From CAZYFH01 sp965249175 (GTDB lineage: Bacteria > Acidobacteriota > Vicinamibacteria > Vicinamibacterales > UBA8438): DNA of 64,000 nt. Position 1 is the first letter of the stretch. Each line of letters starts with the position of its first letter. Under the pieces are notes generated by a model, which did no database searches, was not told the DNA's origin, and worked only from the letters and a program-made list of their open reading frames with translations. Positions 19,768-28,928 of this stretch are shown here, one piece after another. The stretch covers positions 3,968,001 to 4,032,000 of the forward strand of contig OZ252227.1 in assembly GCA_965249175.1 (NCBI GenBank), given 5' to 3'. The translations under genes were made by a program, and so were the position numbers.

Positions 19768-22193
19768 GTGACCGGCATCCTTCACGATCTGCGCTTCGCG
19801 ATCCGGCAATTCCGGAAACGCCCCCTGTGGACGCTCGTCATCGTCGTCGTGCTGGCGCTTGGGATCGGCGCCAATACCGCGATGTTCAGCGGCTTTGACG
19901 CCTGGGTCCTACGGCCGCTCGATTTCGAGGAACCGCAACAACTGGTGGCGCTGCACGAGTCGCAGCCGCGGCTGGGCCGCCAGTCGGTCAACGTGTCACC
20001 CCGCAACCTGGGCGACTGGATGGACCAGGTGCAGGGTTTGTCAGACTTCGGCGTCTTTACACGCCACCGCTTCAATCTCAGCGACGACCAGGAACCGGTC
20101 CGCATCGACGGCGCACGTATCTCGGCCTCGCTCTTCCCGCTGCTCGGCAAGCGACCGGTCGTCGGCCGGGGCTTCAGTCGAGACGAAGACCGGCCGGACC
20201 AGCCGGCATCCGTCGCACTCATCTCCCATCAGCTGTGGGAGCGCCGATTCGACGTCGACCCGGCGGTCATCGGTGGCACCGTTCGTCTCGACGGACGGAC
20301 CCACGAGATCGTGGGCGTCATGGAACCGGGCTTCAAGTTCCCAGAGTGGGCGGACGTCTGGACGCCGCTCGGTCTGGACGTCGAGACCGGCGATCGACGC
20401 GACCGTGCGTTGAACGTGATTGCCCGTCTCGAGACGGGAACCGGCGTCGAGGCGGCCGCGACTCAAATCCAGGGCGTGGCCGCGCGTCTGGCTCGCCAGT
20501 ATCCCGAAAGCAATGAAGGATGGAGTGCCAGCGTCACGCGTCTGCGGGACGATTTCGTGCCCCCGGTGATCACGACCGCGCTGACGGCATCCCTCGTGTC
20601 AGGCGTGCTCGTGCTGCTCGTCGTCTGCGCCAACGTGGCCAGCTTGATCCTGGCTCAGGCGAGCGCCCGCACGCGGGAAGTCGCCGTCCGCGCGGCACTC
20701 GGCGCCGGTCGCTGGCGTTTGGTCCGGCAGAGCGTGACCGAGGGCCTCGTGCTGGCGCTGGTCGCCGCGGTGCTGGGCACCTGGCTCTCTATCCTGGGAG
20801 TGCGTTGGACACTGTCGTGGGTACCCGTCGACCCGCCGTATTTGTTCGCGATGGGCGGACTGAACCCGGTGGGCGGGCTCTACACCCTGGGGATCGCACT
20901 GCTGGCGGGCCTGGTCTGCGGCGTCGTGCCGGTCATGCAGAGCTCGGGGCTCAGTCTGATGAACGTCCTCAAATCTGGGCGCACGACGACCTCAGATCCG
21001 AAGAGCAGACGATTCGGCGGAATGCTGGTGGCGGGGGAGCTTGCGCTTTCGACTGCGCTCCTGATTGGGGCGTTGCTGATGGTGAAGAGCTTCGTGGCGC
21101 TTCAAGGCGCCGACCGCGGCTATCGTGTCGATGCCGTCCTGACCGCCGCGCTCAGTCTTTCCGGAGACGCGTTCGACGAACGCGGCGAGCGCCTCGCCGC
21201 CGTCGACCGCATCCTGACATCGCTCGGTCAGCTCGACGGCTCGGCCCGCGTCGGGGTGACCACCCACCTGCCGGCCGGTGGCGGACACACCGTGTGTGGG
21301 GGCTGCTGCCACAGGACCGGACCTATCAGCCTGGCGAGGCGGTCACCGCGACCGTTCACGGGGTCAGCGGCGAGTACCTCACGGCTCTCGAAATCCCCGT
21401 CACGGATGGCAGGCCCTTTACCGAAAGCGAGATGCGCGAGGGCGGGTCGGTGGCGCTGGTCAGCCAGCGACTCGCCAGCCAGCTGTGGGGAGTCGATCCG
21501 GCCGTGGGGCGCCAACTCCGCCACGTGAGGGGCGCGAACGACGCCTGGGTGCGGGTCGTGGGGGTCGTAGGCGACGTCGACTATGGACGGGACCTGGTCA
21601 ACATCGGCACCGTGCCCGACGCGCAGCTCTATCTGCCATACGCGGATCACCCGGCCTCGCGCATCGTCGCCACGTTCGCGAGCAGTCGACGCCCCGACGA
21701 GCTCGCAGGTCCAGCGCGGGACGCGCTCGCCGCGACCGTGCCGGGTGTTCCGACCGAGGTCGTCGACCTGGAGACGGCCATCTTCCGCGTGCAGTGGATG
21801 AGCCGCTATTTCAGCAATCAGCTGGCGATCTACGCCGTCCTGGCCACGGCGATTGCGGCATTGGGGCTCTACGGCCTCATGAGTCACTCGGCCGGCGGAC
21901 GTCGACACGAGCTCGCCGTGCGGATGGCGCTGGGCGCCAGACGCGTGGACGTGATCCAGCTCATCATCCGAGATGCGGGACGGCTCGCCGCGACCGGTAT
22001 CGCGCTCGGTCTGGCGCTCGCGTTCGCACTGACCGGCCTCGGGGCCTCGCTACTACACGAGGTGAGCGCCCGCGATCCGATCGTGTTCGGCGGTGTGGCG
22101 CTGCTCTTGACCGGGGTCGCCCTCATCGCGGCATTCTTGCCTGCTCGGCGCGCCAGCCGTGTCGATCCGAACGCCGTGCTGCGCGCGGAGTAG
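19768..22193 (+). pseudogene. MacB/FtsX-type duplicated permease, frameshifted
   Basis: The intact product would be an ADOP-type permease of about 807 aa: a MacB periplasmic-core domain and FtsX domain, then a second core and FtsX domain. It has no ATPase domain and no macB-like ATPase gene nearby. The N-terminal helix, core and first FtsX domain (SLVSGVLVLLVVCANVASLIL) are read from the GTG at 19768. The second half (VWGLLPQDRTYQPGEAVTAT onward to PNAVLRAE) is read one frame back. The break is at the GTGTGTG run 21292-21298; removing one TG restores HTVWGLLPQDR. Dinucleotide slippage, phase variation or a sequencing error could each explain it. Such permeases are expanded in Acidobacteria; the cargo is unknown. 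Confidence 0.85.
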
Positions 22194-22202
22194 CGGGGTC
22201 GC

Positions 22203-22248
22203 GGTCCCCACGGAGCGCCCGCGGGGGTGCGGGGCGAAGCCCCGTCTA
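22203..22248. repeat. 46-bp palindromic repeat between convergent genes (copy A)
   Basis: This copy differs from 46528-46573 at two of 46 positions. It contains a CGGGGC-GAA-GCCCCG mini-hairpin and a CCCGCGGGG palindrome. It sits exactly between the ends of the permease gene and msrQ, so it probably acts as a bidirectional terminator or REP-like element. Confidence 0.8.
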
Positions 22249-22249
22249 A

Positions 22250-22948
22250 TCAGGACGACCGAACAGCCTTCTCATCCGCCGACCGGAGCCGCGCGGGCAT
22301 GCGCCACCCCCTGAGACTCCAGCCGTAGAGTCGCACTCTCATGAACCCCCACACACGACGTGGGTAACTCGGAGTTGCCAGACGGGTGCCGAGTAGAACC
22401 GTCAGAATAGCGGCGTAGATGAGCGGTTCGCCGATCTCGAGTTTGACCAGCCAAATGAAGTGGACCACGCCGGCAATCGCGATGACGTAGATCATCTGGT
22501 GCAACGCGTGCCAGCGTTTCCCGCCCAGACGCCGCATCATCGCTTGCGACGAAGTGACCGCGAGCGGGATTAACAACACGAAGCCGGTGAAGCCCGCGGT
22601 CACGTACTTCCGCTCGATCACGTCCTCGATGATGACGTCGAGCGCGAAGAAGTGATCGAGGACCACATACGTCGAGAAGTGCAGGCAGGCGTAGAAAAAG
22701 GCGAAGAGTCCCACCATCCGGCGAAACCGGATGATCGCGCTCCACCCGGTCAACCATCGCATCGGCGTGATCGCGAGGGTGACGAGCAGCAACCGGAGCG
22801 TCCAGTCGCCCGTGCGGTGCGTGACGTCCTCGATCGGGTTGACGCTGAGCCCCCCCGTAAAGGCGTGCCAGACGAGCAGCAGCGCGGGAGCCAGGCAGGC
22901 GAGAAACACCGCCGGCTTGAGACGGCGGGTCAGTTGCGTGGCGGTCAT
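22250..22948 (-). CDS. msrQ: Heme-binding membrane subunit MsrQ
   Basis: MsrQ (YedZ) is a b-type cytochrome in the inner membrane that passes quinol electrons to MsrP. The 232-aa protein has about six hydrophobic helices. Likely heme ligands are the His in FYACLHFSTYV, KRWHALHQMIY and VHFIWLV. It follows msrP by 23 nt in the same direction, forming the standard msrPQ pair. The C terminus is basic and probably cytoplasmic. Its stop lies next to the palindromic repeat copy A. Confidence 0.93.
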   Translation of the reverse strand: MTATQLTRRLKPAVFLACLAPALLLVWHAFTGGLSVNPIEDVTHRTGDWTLRLLLVTLAITPMRWLTGWSAIIRFRRMVGLFAFFYACLHFSTYVVLDHFFALDVIIEDVIERKYVTAGFTGFVLLIPLAVTSSQAMMRRLGGKRWHALHQMIYVIAIAGVVHFIWLVKLEIGEPLIYAAILTVLLGTRLATPSYPRRVWGFMRVRLYGWSLRGWRMPARLRSADEKAVRSS

Positions 22949-22971
22949 GACGGCGGCCGGCAGAGGCGCGG

Positions 22972-23934
22972 TTAGTAGTTCTGGGCCAGATCCATCCCGT
23001 CGTACATGCTCGCGACCTGGTCAGCATAGCCGTTGAACATCTGCGTCCGTTGGCGGAAGAATTTGCCAATGCGCCGCTCGGTCCGCTGTGTCCATCGCGG
23101 ATGATCGACGTCCGGATTCACGTTGGCGTAGAAGCCGTACTCGTTCGGAATGGAGACGTTCCACGAGTTGCGGGGCTGCTCCGCGACGAATTCGATGCGG
23201 GAAATCGACTTGAGGCTCTTGAAACCGTACTTCCATGGCACCATGAGGCGCATCGGGGCGCCGTTCTGGTTCAACAGCGTCTTGCCGTACAGCCCCACCA
23301 CCATGATCGCCAGCGGATTCATCGCCTCGTCCATCCGCAACCCCTCGACGTAGGGCCACTCCAGGCTCCGGCCACGCTGGCCGCGGAACTCGCTCGGCCG
23401 AACCAGCGTCTCGAACCGCACGTACTTCGCCTGCGACGTCGGCTCGAAGCGCTTCAGCAAGTCGCCCAGCGGAAAGCCGACCCACGGCACCACCATCGAC
23501 CACGCCTCGACGCAGCGGAGCCGATAGATGCGCTCCTCGAGCGTATGCGGCTTGAGGATATCCTCGAGCGTGTAGTCGGCGGCGGGCTTGTTCATGTGCC
23601 CCTCGACCCGGACACTCCACGGTTTGGGGTTGAACTCGTTCGCGTAGCGCTTCGGGTCTTCCTTATTGATCCCGAACTCGTAGAAGTTGTTGTAGCTCGT
23701 GATCTCGTCGAAGCTGTTCTGCGGCTCGTCCGTGCTGAACGGGCTCTCCATGATGCCGGGCAGGTCTTGCGGTGCCGCCGCCTGCACGCCTCCGCGCGGC
23801 CCGCCGAGCGCCGCCGCGCCAGCCACACCAAGTGCCGCCCCGGACGCTGCTTGCATGAACTGCCGGCGGTTGTAGTACAGCCGCTCCGGCGTGATCTCGG
23901 ACGATGAAATGTCTGGCGCCTGCTTGATCAGCAT
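22972..23934 (-). CDS. msrP: Periplasmic methionine sulfoxide reductase catalytic subunit MsrP
   Basis: MsrP (YedY) repairs oxidised methionine in envelope proteins using a molybdopterin cofactor. The 320-aa precursor has a twin-arginine signal (YNRRQFMQAASG, residues 21-32) for export folded with cofactor. The molybdenum ligand is Cys141 in YRLRCVEAWSMV, and the substrate-side region includes MRLMVPWKYGFKS. The MoaA gene at 6955 is the only cofactor-synthesis gene in view. It forms an operon with msrQ. No regulator such as a CpxR-like or HprRS-like system is adjacent. Confidence 0.95.
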   Translation of the reverse strand: MLIKQAPDISSSEITPERLYYNRRQFMQAASGAALGVAGAAALGGPRGGVQAAAPQDLPGIMESPFSTDEPQNSFDEITSYNNFYEFGINKEDPKRYANEFNPKPWSVRVEGHMNKPAADYTLEDILKPHTLEERIYRLRCVEAWSMVVPWVGFPLGDLLKRFEPTSQAKYVRFETLVRPSEFRGQRGRSLEWPYVEGLRMDEAMNPLAIMVVGLYGKTLLNQNGAPMRLMVPWKYGFKSLKSISRIEFVAEQPRNSWNVSIPNEYGFYANVNPDVDHPRWTQRTERRIGKFFRQRTQMFNGYADQVASMYDGMDLAQNY

Positions 23935-24020
23935 TCGAATACCTCAACTCCCGGGACCGACCCGCCGCGCGCCGATCTCCACCCGGGTGCTTCGATCGTG
24001 GCCCCCAGGCCCCATGCTTG

Positions 24021-24713
24021 TCAATAGTACTGACGTGCCAGCCACGCGGGGGATACGCCGGCGAAGTACAGCGTCACCAACGTGACATTGAGCGCGGTCC
24101 GCCGCAACCACCCGTCCCGCACCCAGCGCCGTGCCGAGACGCGGACCGGGACACGCGAGAACCAGAGCGACCCGCGCCGGCCGAGCCGGCGAACGAGGTC
24201 GACATCTTCCATCAGCGGGAGGGCGTGGTAGCCCTCGAGTGCCTCGAAGACCGCGCGCCGCACGAAGAGCGCTTGATCGCCGTAGGGCAGCGCCAGCCAT
24301 GCCACGCGCTTCGCCACGCCCCATTCGATGAGACGGGCCACGCGCCGCGGGGAATCAAGGGTGAACCGGAACGCGCCGCCGACCACCTCGTCGCGCCCGT
24401 CGACGGCCCTGATCTCGTCGAGCCACCCGGGGTCCAGACGCGCGTCCGCGTGCACGAAGAGCAACCAGCGACCCGCGGCTTCGGCGGCAGCGGCGTTCAT
24501 CTGCCGCCAACGCCCAACCGCACTCGTACGCCAACGGACTGCCGGATAGCGCGTCCGCACGGCATCGAGGGAACGGTCGGTTGCGTCCCCGCTGACGACG
24601 ACGACCTCGACGCTATCGCCGGTCGCATCCGCGGCGAGCGCGGCGAGGAGCCCCTCGAGCTCCACCGTGTCTCGGAGGACCGGGATCGCGATCGAGACGA
24701 GGGGCGCCGACAT
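24021..24713 (-). CDS. TIGR04283-type family 2 glycosyltransferase
   Basis: This 230-aa protein matches the small GT2 group named TIGR04283, seen near arsenosugar or lipid genes in other bacteria. The nucleotide-binding strand VSIAIPVLRD is at residues 6-15. The metal-binding motif is FVHADARLDPG near 85, and PLMEDVDLVRRLGRRG supplies the usual ED acid motif. A hydrophobic stretch near the C terminus (LNVTLVTLYFAGVSPAWLA) may dock to the membrane. I chose the ATG at 24713 (MSAPLVSIAIP), 28 nt after the upstream hydrolase; a GTG at 24761 would overlap that gene. No arsenic gene is nearby, so the product is open. Confidence 0.8.
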   Translation of the reverse strand: MSAPLVSIAIPVLRDTVELEGLLAALAADATGDSVEVVVVSGDATDRSLDAVRTRYPAVRWRTSAVGRWRQMNAAAAEAAGRWLLFVHADARLDPGWLDEIRAVDGRDEVVGGAFRFTLDSPRRVARLIEWGVAKRVAWLALPYGDQALFVRRAVFEALEGYHALPLMEDVDLVRRLGRRGSLWFSRVPVRVSARRWVRDGWLRRTALNVTLVTLYFAGVSPAWLARQYY

Positions 24714-24741
24714 GGCGGGGTCCGTGCGCAGACCGTCACGG

Positions 24742-25425
24742 TCATTCGGCGTCGCGACCATCTGCCCCGAGCCCCAGAAACGCCTCGGTCTCCGACCACA
24801 CGCGCTCGAGGCTGCCGCTCAGCTGGTGGTCGTCGTCGAGTCGCACCAACCGCACGTGCGACCGGCGCGCCGCAAAGCGCGCGACCGTTTCGGGATCGAC
24901 CACCGCGTCCCGGTCGCCTTGCAGCACCAGCATCGGTGACGTGCACTGCGCGGCGAGCGAGTCGTACTGGTCCGCGTCGCTGTAGAGCCCGTAATGGATG
25001 CGGCGCACCTTCCCGTACGCGTGGTGCATCAGCTCCAACCACCCGGTGTCGCGCCATCGTGCCATCCCGGCGTCGTCGATGTCGCCGAGACGGCGGCGGC
25101 CGAAGTCGAGCGCGGGTGCCAGCAACACGAGCCGGTCGATCGGACGGTGGGACGGGCCGGCGCCGGCCGCCGCCCGCTCCGCTACCTGGAGGGCCACGAA
25201 GGCACCGAGGCTCGACCCGATCAACGTGACGGCGTCGGGCGCGAGCGCCGCAATCGCCGTCTCGACCTGCGCGACCATGCGCGTGGTCGTCAGGGTGGAA
25301 AAATCCGGTTCGTTGAGATCGGGACAGTGCAGCGTCAGGCGATGACGCCGGAGGCGGTCTGCCAGGAACGCGGCCTTGGACGAGGCCGGAGACGACATGA
25401 AGCCGTGCAGATAGAAGATGTGCAT
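24742..25425 (-). CDS. YqiA/YcfP-like alpha/beta hydrolase
   Basis: This compact 227-aa hydrolase belongs to the YqiA/UPF0227 esterase group. It starts with the signature IFYLHGFMSSPASSKAAF. The nucleophile Ser lies in LIGSSLGAFVA near residue 72. The acid is likely the Asp in VLQGDRDAVVDPE, and the catalytic His is in LDDDHQLSGS near 205. No signal peptide is present, so it is cytoplasmic. It lies upstream of the glycosyltransferase on the minus strand and probably shares a transcript. The ester substrate is unknown. Confidence 0.85.
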   Translation of the reverse strand: MHIFYLHGFMSSPASSKAAFLADRLRRHRLTLHCPDLNEPDFSTLTTTRMVAQVETAIAALAPDAVTLIGSSLGAFVALQVAERAAAGAGPSHRPIDRLVLLAPALDFGRRRLGDIDDAGMARWRDTGWLELMHHAYGKVRRIHYGLYSDADQYDSLAAQCTSPMLVLQGDRDAVVDPETVARFAARRSHVRLVRLDDDHQLSGSLERVWSETEAFLGLGADGRDAE

Positions 25426-25478
25426 CCGCGCGACGGCCTCGTACTACATGTGCACTGGGTTCGGGGCAATCAGGACGG

Positions 25479-25949
25479 CTACAGGAGGCTCTTGCAACCG
25501 GGCCGGCACGTGCAGGGGATCTCGCCCTCCCCTTCCGTGAAGTAGTTGTAGGTCAGCTCCTCACCCAGCCTGATGCTGCGTCCCGCGATGATCCAGACGG
25601 TGTCGCCGATAACGTTGCTATAGCAATTCGGCGTGCACGAGTGGTTGATGAAGCGGGCGACGTTGCCGCCGACGTTGGCGTCGCGTGAGAACAGATGGTT
25701 GATGCGAAAACACCAGATCTCTCCACGGGACAGATACCGTTCCTCACGGGGGGTGCTGTCACGGTTGCGGATCTTTTCGCCCGCATAGTTGACAACCCGT
25801 TTGTTCTTGTTGATCGATTCGAGCGCGAAGACACCCCACCCGTGCAGCTTGGAGCGCTTCCGCCTGATCTTCGGAAAGTAGAGGCCGTTCGCGTGCGGAT
25901 CCGAGAAGTCGCGAGGTTTCGCAGCACGTGTCCGCTTCCGCCGCGCCAT
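25479..25949 (-). CDS. SET-domain protein (lysine methyltransferase-like)
   Basis: The 156-aa protein is a minimal SET domain, a fold that transfers methyl from SAM to protein lysine. Landmarks are KLHGWGVFALESI (residues 34-46), FINHSCTPNCY (100-110) with the knot NHSC, ELTYNYF (131-137), and a post-SET zinc motif Cys146, Cys148, Cys152 that pairs with Cys109. The N terminus (MARRKRTRAAK) is very basic and could bind nucleic acid. The fold is classically eukaryotic but occurs in bacteria, with chlamydial and other targets known. I chose the ATG at 25949; the open frame upstream has no similarity. It diverges from the epoxide-hydrolase-like gene with 25 nt between starts. The target is unknown. 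Confidence 0.85.
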   Translation of the reverse strand: MARRKRTRAAKPRDFSDPHANGLYFPKIRRKRSKLHGWGVFALESINKNKRVVNYAGEKIRNRDSTPREERYLSRGEIWCFRINHLFSRDANVGGNVARFINHSCTPNCYSNVIGDTVWIIAGRSIRLGEELTYNYFTEGEGEIPCTCRPGCKSLL

Positions 25950-25974
25950 GCGGGCGCAAGAATACCATGAACCC

Positions 25975-26913
25975 ATGACCCGTCCACTCGAGACGCGCAT
26001 GGTGGAGGCGAACGCGTTGACGTTCGAGGTCGACATGTGCGGCGACGGCGACCGGCTCGCGCTCTGTCTGCACGGCTTCCCCGAGCTCGCCTGCTCGTGG
26101 CGGCACCAACTGCCGCTCCTGGCACGTCTCGGGTACCGGGCCTGGGCGCCGAACCTGCGCGGGTACGGACGCACGTCGCGGCCGCCGGCGGTCGCCGACT
26201 ACGCGATGCCGCACCTTGTCGCCGACATCGCCGGCCTGATCGATGCCGCCAACGCGCGGTCAGTACTGTTGGTCGGACACGACTGGGGTGGGGCCATCGC
26301 CTGGCAGGCCGCCCTGGAGCGGGTGCGGCCGATCGCGCGTCTCGTGGTGATGAACATCGCGCATCCGGCCCTCTTTTTCGAGGGGCTGCGCGGCTGGCGA
26401 CAGGCGCTGCGGTCGTGGTACATCGCCGCGTTCCAGGTGCCGTGGGTACCCGAGCGTCTGCTCGGTGCGCGACGCGCGTGGATGGTCGGCGAGCTTGTCG
26501 CCGAGACCGCGGTCGACCCGACGCGGTTTCCCGCGGCGGTGTTGGCGGCCTACCGCACCGCCGCGACGCGTCGCGGCGCGACGCGGGCGATGGTGAACTA
26601 CTACAGGGCATTGCGGTTGACGCGCCCGACACGACACGACCTGGAACGGTGGCGCCGTCCGCTCGAGATCCCGACGCTACTGCTCTGGGGTGAAGAGGAC
26701 GTCGCGCTGGGGAAGGAGCTCACGGTGGGCACCGACGCGCTGGTGCCCCATCTCACGCTGCGCTACCTTCCGGGCGTGTCGCACTGGGTGCAGCAGGAAG
26801 CGCCGGAAACGGTGAACGCGCTGCTGGAAGCCTGGCTCCTCGATCGACCGGTGCCGGTCGTCGGCCCCCACGGTCGACTCGCAGCCGGACCGGTGTCACA
26901 GGGCCGCGTATAA
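25975..26913 (+). CDS. Epoxide hydrolase-like alpha/beta hydrolase
   Basis: The 312-aa enzyme has the epoxide-hydrolase pattern: oxyanion motif HGFPE at residues 33-37 and an Asp nucleophile (Asp103) in GHDWGGA instead of Ser. The catalytic His lies in LPGVSHWVQQE near the C terminus and an acid in LWGEEDVALG. A cap domain spans roughly 130-215 with two Tyr residues (VNYYRAL) that could activate an epoxide. Haloalkane dehalogenases share the nucleophile, so the reaction is not certain. The ATG at 25975 avoids overlap with the divergent SET gene; ATG 25948 is an alternative. DUF309 follows 9 nt downstream. Confidence 0.82.
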   Translation: MTRPLETRMVEANALTFEVDMCGDGDRLALCLHGFPELACSWRHQLPLLARLGYRAWAPNLRGYGRTSRPPAVADYAMPHLVADIAGLIDAANARSVLLVGHDWGGAIAWQAALERVRPIARLVVMNIAHPALFFEGLRGWRQALRSWYIAAFQVPWVPERLLGARRAWMVGELVAETAVDPTRFPAAVLAAYRTAATRRGATRAMVNYYRALRLTRPTRHDLERWRRPLEIPTLLLWGEEDVALGKELTVGTDALVPHLTLRYLPGVSHWVQQEAPETVNALLEAWLLDRPVPVVGPHGRLAAGPVSQGRV

Positions 26914-26925
26914 TCGCGACCCGTG
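26909..26925 (+). promoter_or_regulatory. TATAAT box 8 nt before a GTG start
   Basis: A consensus TATAAT at 26909-26914 overlaps the end of the hydrolase gene and lies 8 nt before the GTG at 26923. There is no Shine-Dalgarno and no clear -35, so a leaderless transcript is likely. Confidence 0.45.
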
Positions 26926-27315
26926 TCCGACCCGTGTGACGAGCCTCCGCCTCCGTTACTGCTCAAGGGCATCACGCAGCTCAATCGAGGCGAGTTCTTT
27001 GCGCAGCACGAGACGCTGGAAGACCTCTGGCACGCCGAGCCCCGAGATGTGCGGCGCCTCTATCAAGGCATCCTGCAAATCGGGGTGGCGCTCCATCACG
27101 TGCGGCTGTTGAACCATCATGGGGCGATGCACATGCTCACCCGCGGTCCGGCGTATCTCCGGCCGTTCGCACCGCGGTGCCAGTCGATCGACGTGGCCGA
27201 CCTGCTGACGCAAGCCGCTCGCATCCGCGCCGAGGTCGAGCGCCTCGGATCGGCGGGCCTCGACCGTTTCAACTGGACGCTGGCGCCCGCGGTCAAGATG
27301 ATTGAGACCGCGTGA
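26923..27315 (+). CDS. DUF309 family protein
   Basis: This 130-aa all-helical protein carries the DUF309 signature (GITQLNRGEFFAQHETLEDLWH, then LYQGILQIGVALHHV). Conserved His and Glu residues in those two stretches could bind a metal, but no activity is established for the family. The start is the GTG at 26923, 9 nt after the hydrolase and just after a TATAAT box. DUF2461 follows 31 nt downstream in the same direction. Confidence 0.85.
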   Translation: MSDPCDEPPPPLLLKGITQLNRGEFFAQHETLEDLWHAEPRDVRRLYQGILQIGVALHHVRLLNHHGAMHMLTRGPAYLRPFAPRCQSIDVADLLTQAARIRAEVERLGSAGLDRFNWTLAPAVKMIETA

Positions 27316-27346
27316 CTCGGTGTCGTGTCCAGCATCCGGAGTGACA

Positions 27347-28039
27347 GTGCCTGCCCCACGCTTTTCACCAAAGACCGTGACGTTTCTCCGCGCGCTCAAG
27401 CGCCACAACGACCGCGACTGGTTTCGCGAGCGACGCGAGACCTACGAGGAGGACGTGCGCGCGCCCATGATCGCGACCATCGAGCGACTCGCTGACGACC
27501 TGGGCGCATTTGCGCCGGATCTCGTCGCCTCACCGAAAGTGTCGATGTATCGCATCTATCGCGACACGCGGTTTTCGGCGGACAAGGCGCCGTTCAAGAC
27601 GCACGTCTCGGCCATCTTCCCCCACCGCGACCTCGGCAAGCACGAGGGCGGGGGGCTGTATTTCCACGTCGCGACGGACCACGTGCTGATCGGCGGTGGC
27701 ATCTACGCGCCGTCGCCGCCGCAGCTCCTTCGGGTGCGCCAGCACATCGCCGCCAACCGACGTCGACTCGAGTCGATCGTAGGCGCGACGACGTTTCGGC
27801 GCAGCTACGGCAACCTCGACGGGCAGCGCCTGAAACGCGTGCCGCGCGGGTTCGACGCGGACGACCCGGCTGCCGACTATTTGCGGCTCAAGCAGTTCCT
27901 GGCCGGATCGGAGCATCCGGCGTCGTTCGCAACCGGCGCCCGCTTCTATCCGTCGCTCGTGCGGCTCTTCAGGCACCTGGCCCCGCTCGTGCAATTCCTC
28001 AACGAACCGTTGGCAGGCAAGCGCTTCTCGCTCTCCTGA
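27347..28039 (+). CDS. DUF2461 family protein
   Basis: The 230-aa protein is a DUF2461 member, recognisable from FLRALKRHNDRDWFRERRETYEE, RIYRDTRFSADKAPFKTHVSA and GGGLYFHV. The family has no settled biochemical role. I chose the GTG at 27347 because CGGAG lies 5 nt upstream at 27337-27341; the frame is open back to 27302 but without conserved sequence. It is probably cytoplasmic, with no signal or membrane segment. It ends 76 nt before a lipoprotein gene that seems to have its own promoter. Confidence 0.85.
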   Translation: MPAPRFSPKTVTFLRALKRHNDRDWFRERRETYEEDVRAPMIATIERLADDLGAFAPDLVASPKVSMYRIYRDTRFSADKAPFKTHVSAIFPHRDLGKHEGGGLYFHVATDHVLIGGGIYAPSPPQLLRVRQHIAANRRRLESIVGATTFRRSYGNLDGQRLKRVPRGFDADDPAADYLRLKQFLAGSEHPASFATGARFYPSLVRLFRHLAPLVQFLNEPLAGKRFSLS

Positions 28040-28064
28040 CGCCGAAGATTCTTTTTGCGTAGGA

Positions 28065-28094
28065 GGAAACCCCGTCGCCCCGCGTCCCGTCTAA
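28065..28094 (+). promoter_or_regulatory. Possible ECF-sigma promoter for the DUF4097 lipoprotein
   Basis: GGAAAC at 28065-28070 and GTCTAA at 28089-28094 are spaced 18 nt apart. They resemble the GGAAC/GTC-type -35 and -10 boxes of extracytoplasmic-function sigma factors. They lie just upstream of an AAAGGAG ribosome site. The spacing is slightly long, and CCCGTCTAAT also occurs inside repeat copy A, so this is tentative. Confidence 0.35.
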
Positions 28095-28115
28095 TGGGGA
28101 CAAAGGAGACCCACC

Positions 28116-28928
28116 ATGTCCCGTCCCCTCACCTGCGCGCTCATTGCCCTGCTGGCGCTTACGGCCAGCGCCTGCGAAATCGGCCATGCGGGCAGCAGTC
28201 TTCGTATCAATCTCGGCCGTCAGGCAGACGAGGTCTTCGAGTGGAACGGTCGCCTGGCGGCAGGCCAGCAGCTCGAGATCAAAGGTGTCAACGGCGCCAT
28301 CTCGGCCATGCCGGCGACCGGCGACTCGGCGACCGTCACCGCCGATCGGCGTGGGCTCCGCAGCGATCCGGACGATGTGCGGATCGAGGTCATCGAGCAC
28401 GACAATGGGGTGACGATTTGCGCGGTGTACCCACGCGAGGGGAACGCCTGCGAACCGGGCGATCACGGCCGCATCAGCGCGCGCCGAAACGACGTCACGG
28501 TCGAGTTCACCGTCGAGGTGCCGACCGGCGTCGATTTCGTGGCCCGGACGGTGAGCGGCGGCGTGAAAGCCAACGACCTCAGCGGCAACGTCGTCGCGCG
28601 GACCGTCAACGGCAGCATCACCCTGGTGACGAACGGTCACGCCGACGCCACGACAGTGAACGGGTCAATACGCGCGGAGATCGGCACAGCCGACTGGACC
28701 GGCGAGGCCGCGTTCGAAACGGTAAATGGCAGCGTGACACTGTACGTCCCAGAGTCGATTGACGCCGACCTTGCCGTCCGCACGGCGAACGGTTCCATCA
28801 ACAGCGACCTCGACATGACCGAGATCAACTCGCGACGGCGGCGCCTCGAAGGGCGACTCGGGAGCGGTGGCCGCGAGCTCCGGATCAAGACCGTGAACGG
28901 CTCGGTCCGTCTCCGGCCGGCTGACTAG
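28116..28928 (+). CDS. DUF4097 beta-repeat lipoprotein
   Basis: The 270-aa precursor has a lipoprotein signal ending LTASAC, placing the mature protein on the membrane. The rest matches DUF4097, a family predicted to fold as a right-handed beta helix. It shows the repeating phrase VNGS/VNGSI (LEIKGVNGAIS, ARTVNGSIT, TTVNGSIRAE, ETVNGSVTL, RTANGSINSD, KTVNGSVRL). The ATG at 28116 follows AAAGGAG by 8 nt. No function is established for the family, but members often sit near ECF or anti-sigma genes. Its TAG stop overlaps the convergent stop of the next gene in a shared CTAG. Confidence 0.85.
   Translation: MSRPLTCALIALLALTASACEIGHAGSSLRINLGRQADEVFEWNGRLAAGQQLEIKGVNGAISAMPATGDSATVTADRRGLRSDPDDVRIEVIEHDNGVTICAVYPREGNACEPGDHGRISARRNDVTVEFTVEVPTGVDFVARTVSGGVKANDLSGNVVARTVNGSITLVTNGHADATTVNGSIRAEIGTADWTGEAAFETVNGSVTLYVPESIDADLAVRTANGSINSDLDMTEINSRRRRLEGRLGSGGRELRIKTVNGSVRLRPAD

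Noticed and set aside
22240..22250. ECF-like CCCGTCTAAT near msrQ
   Set aside because: The same string is part of the palindromic repeat and lies between convergent genes, so it is not a promoter.
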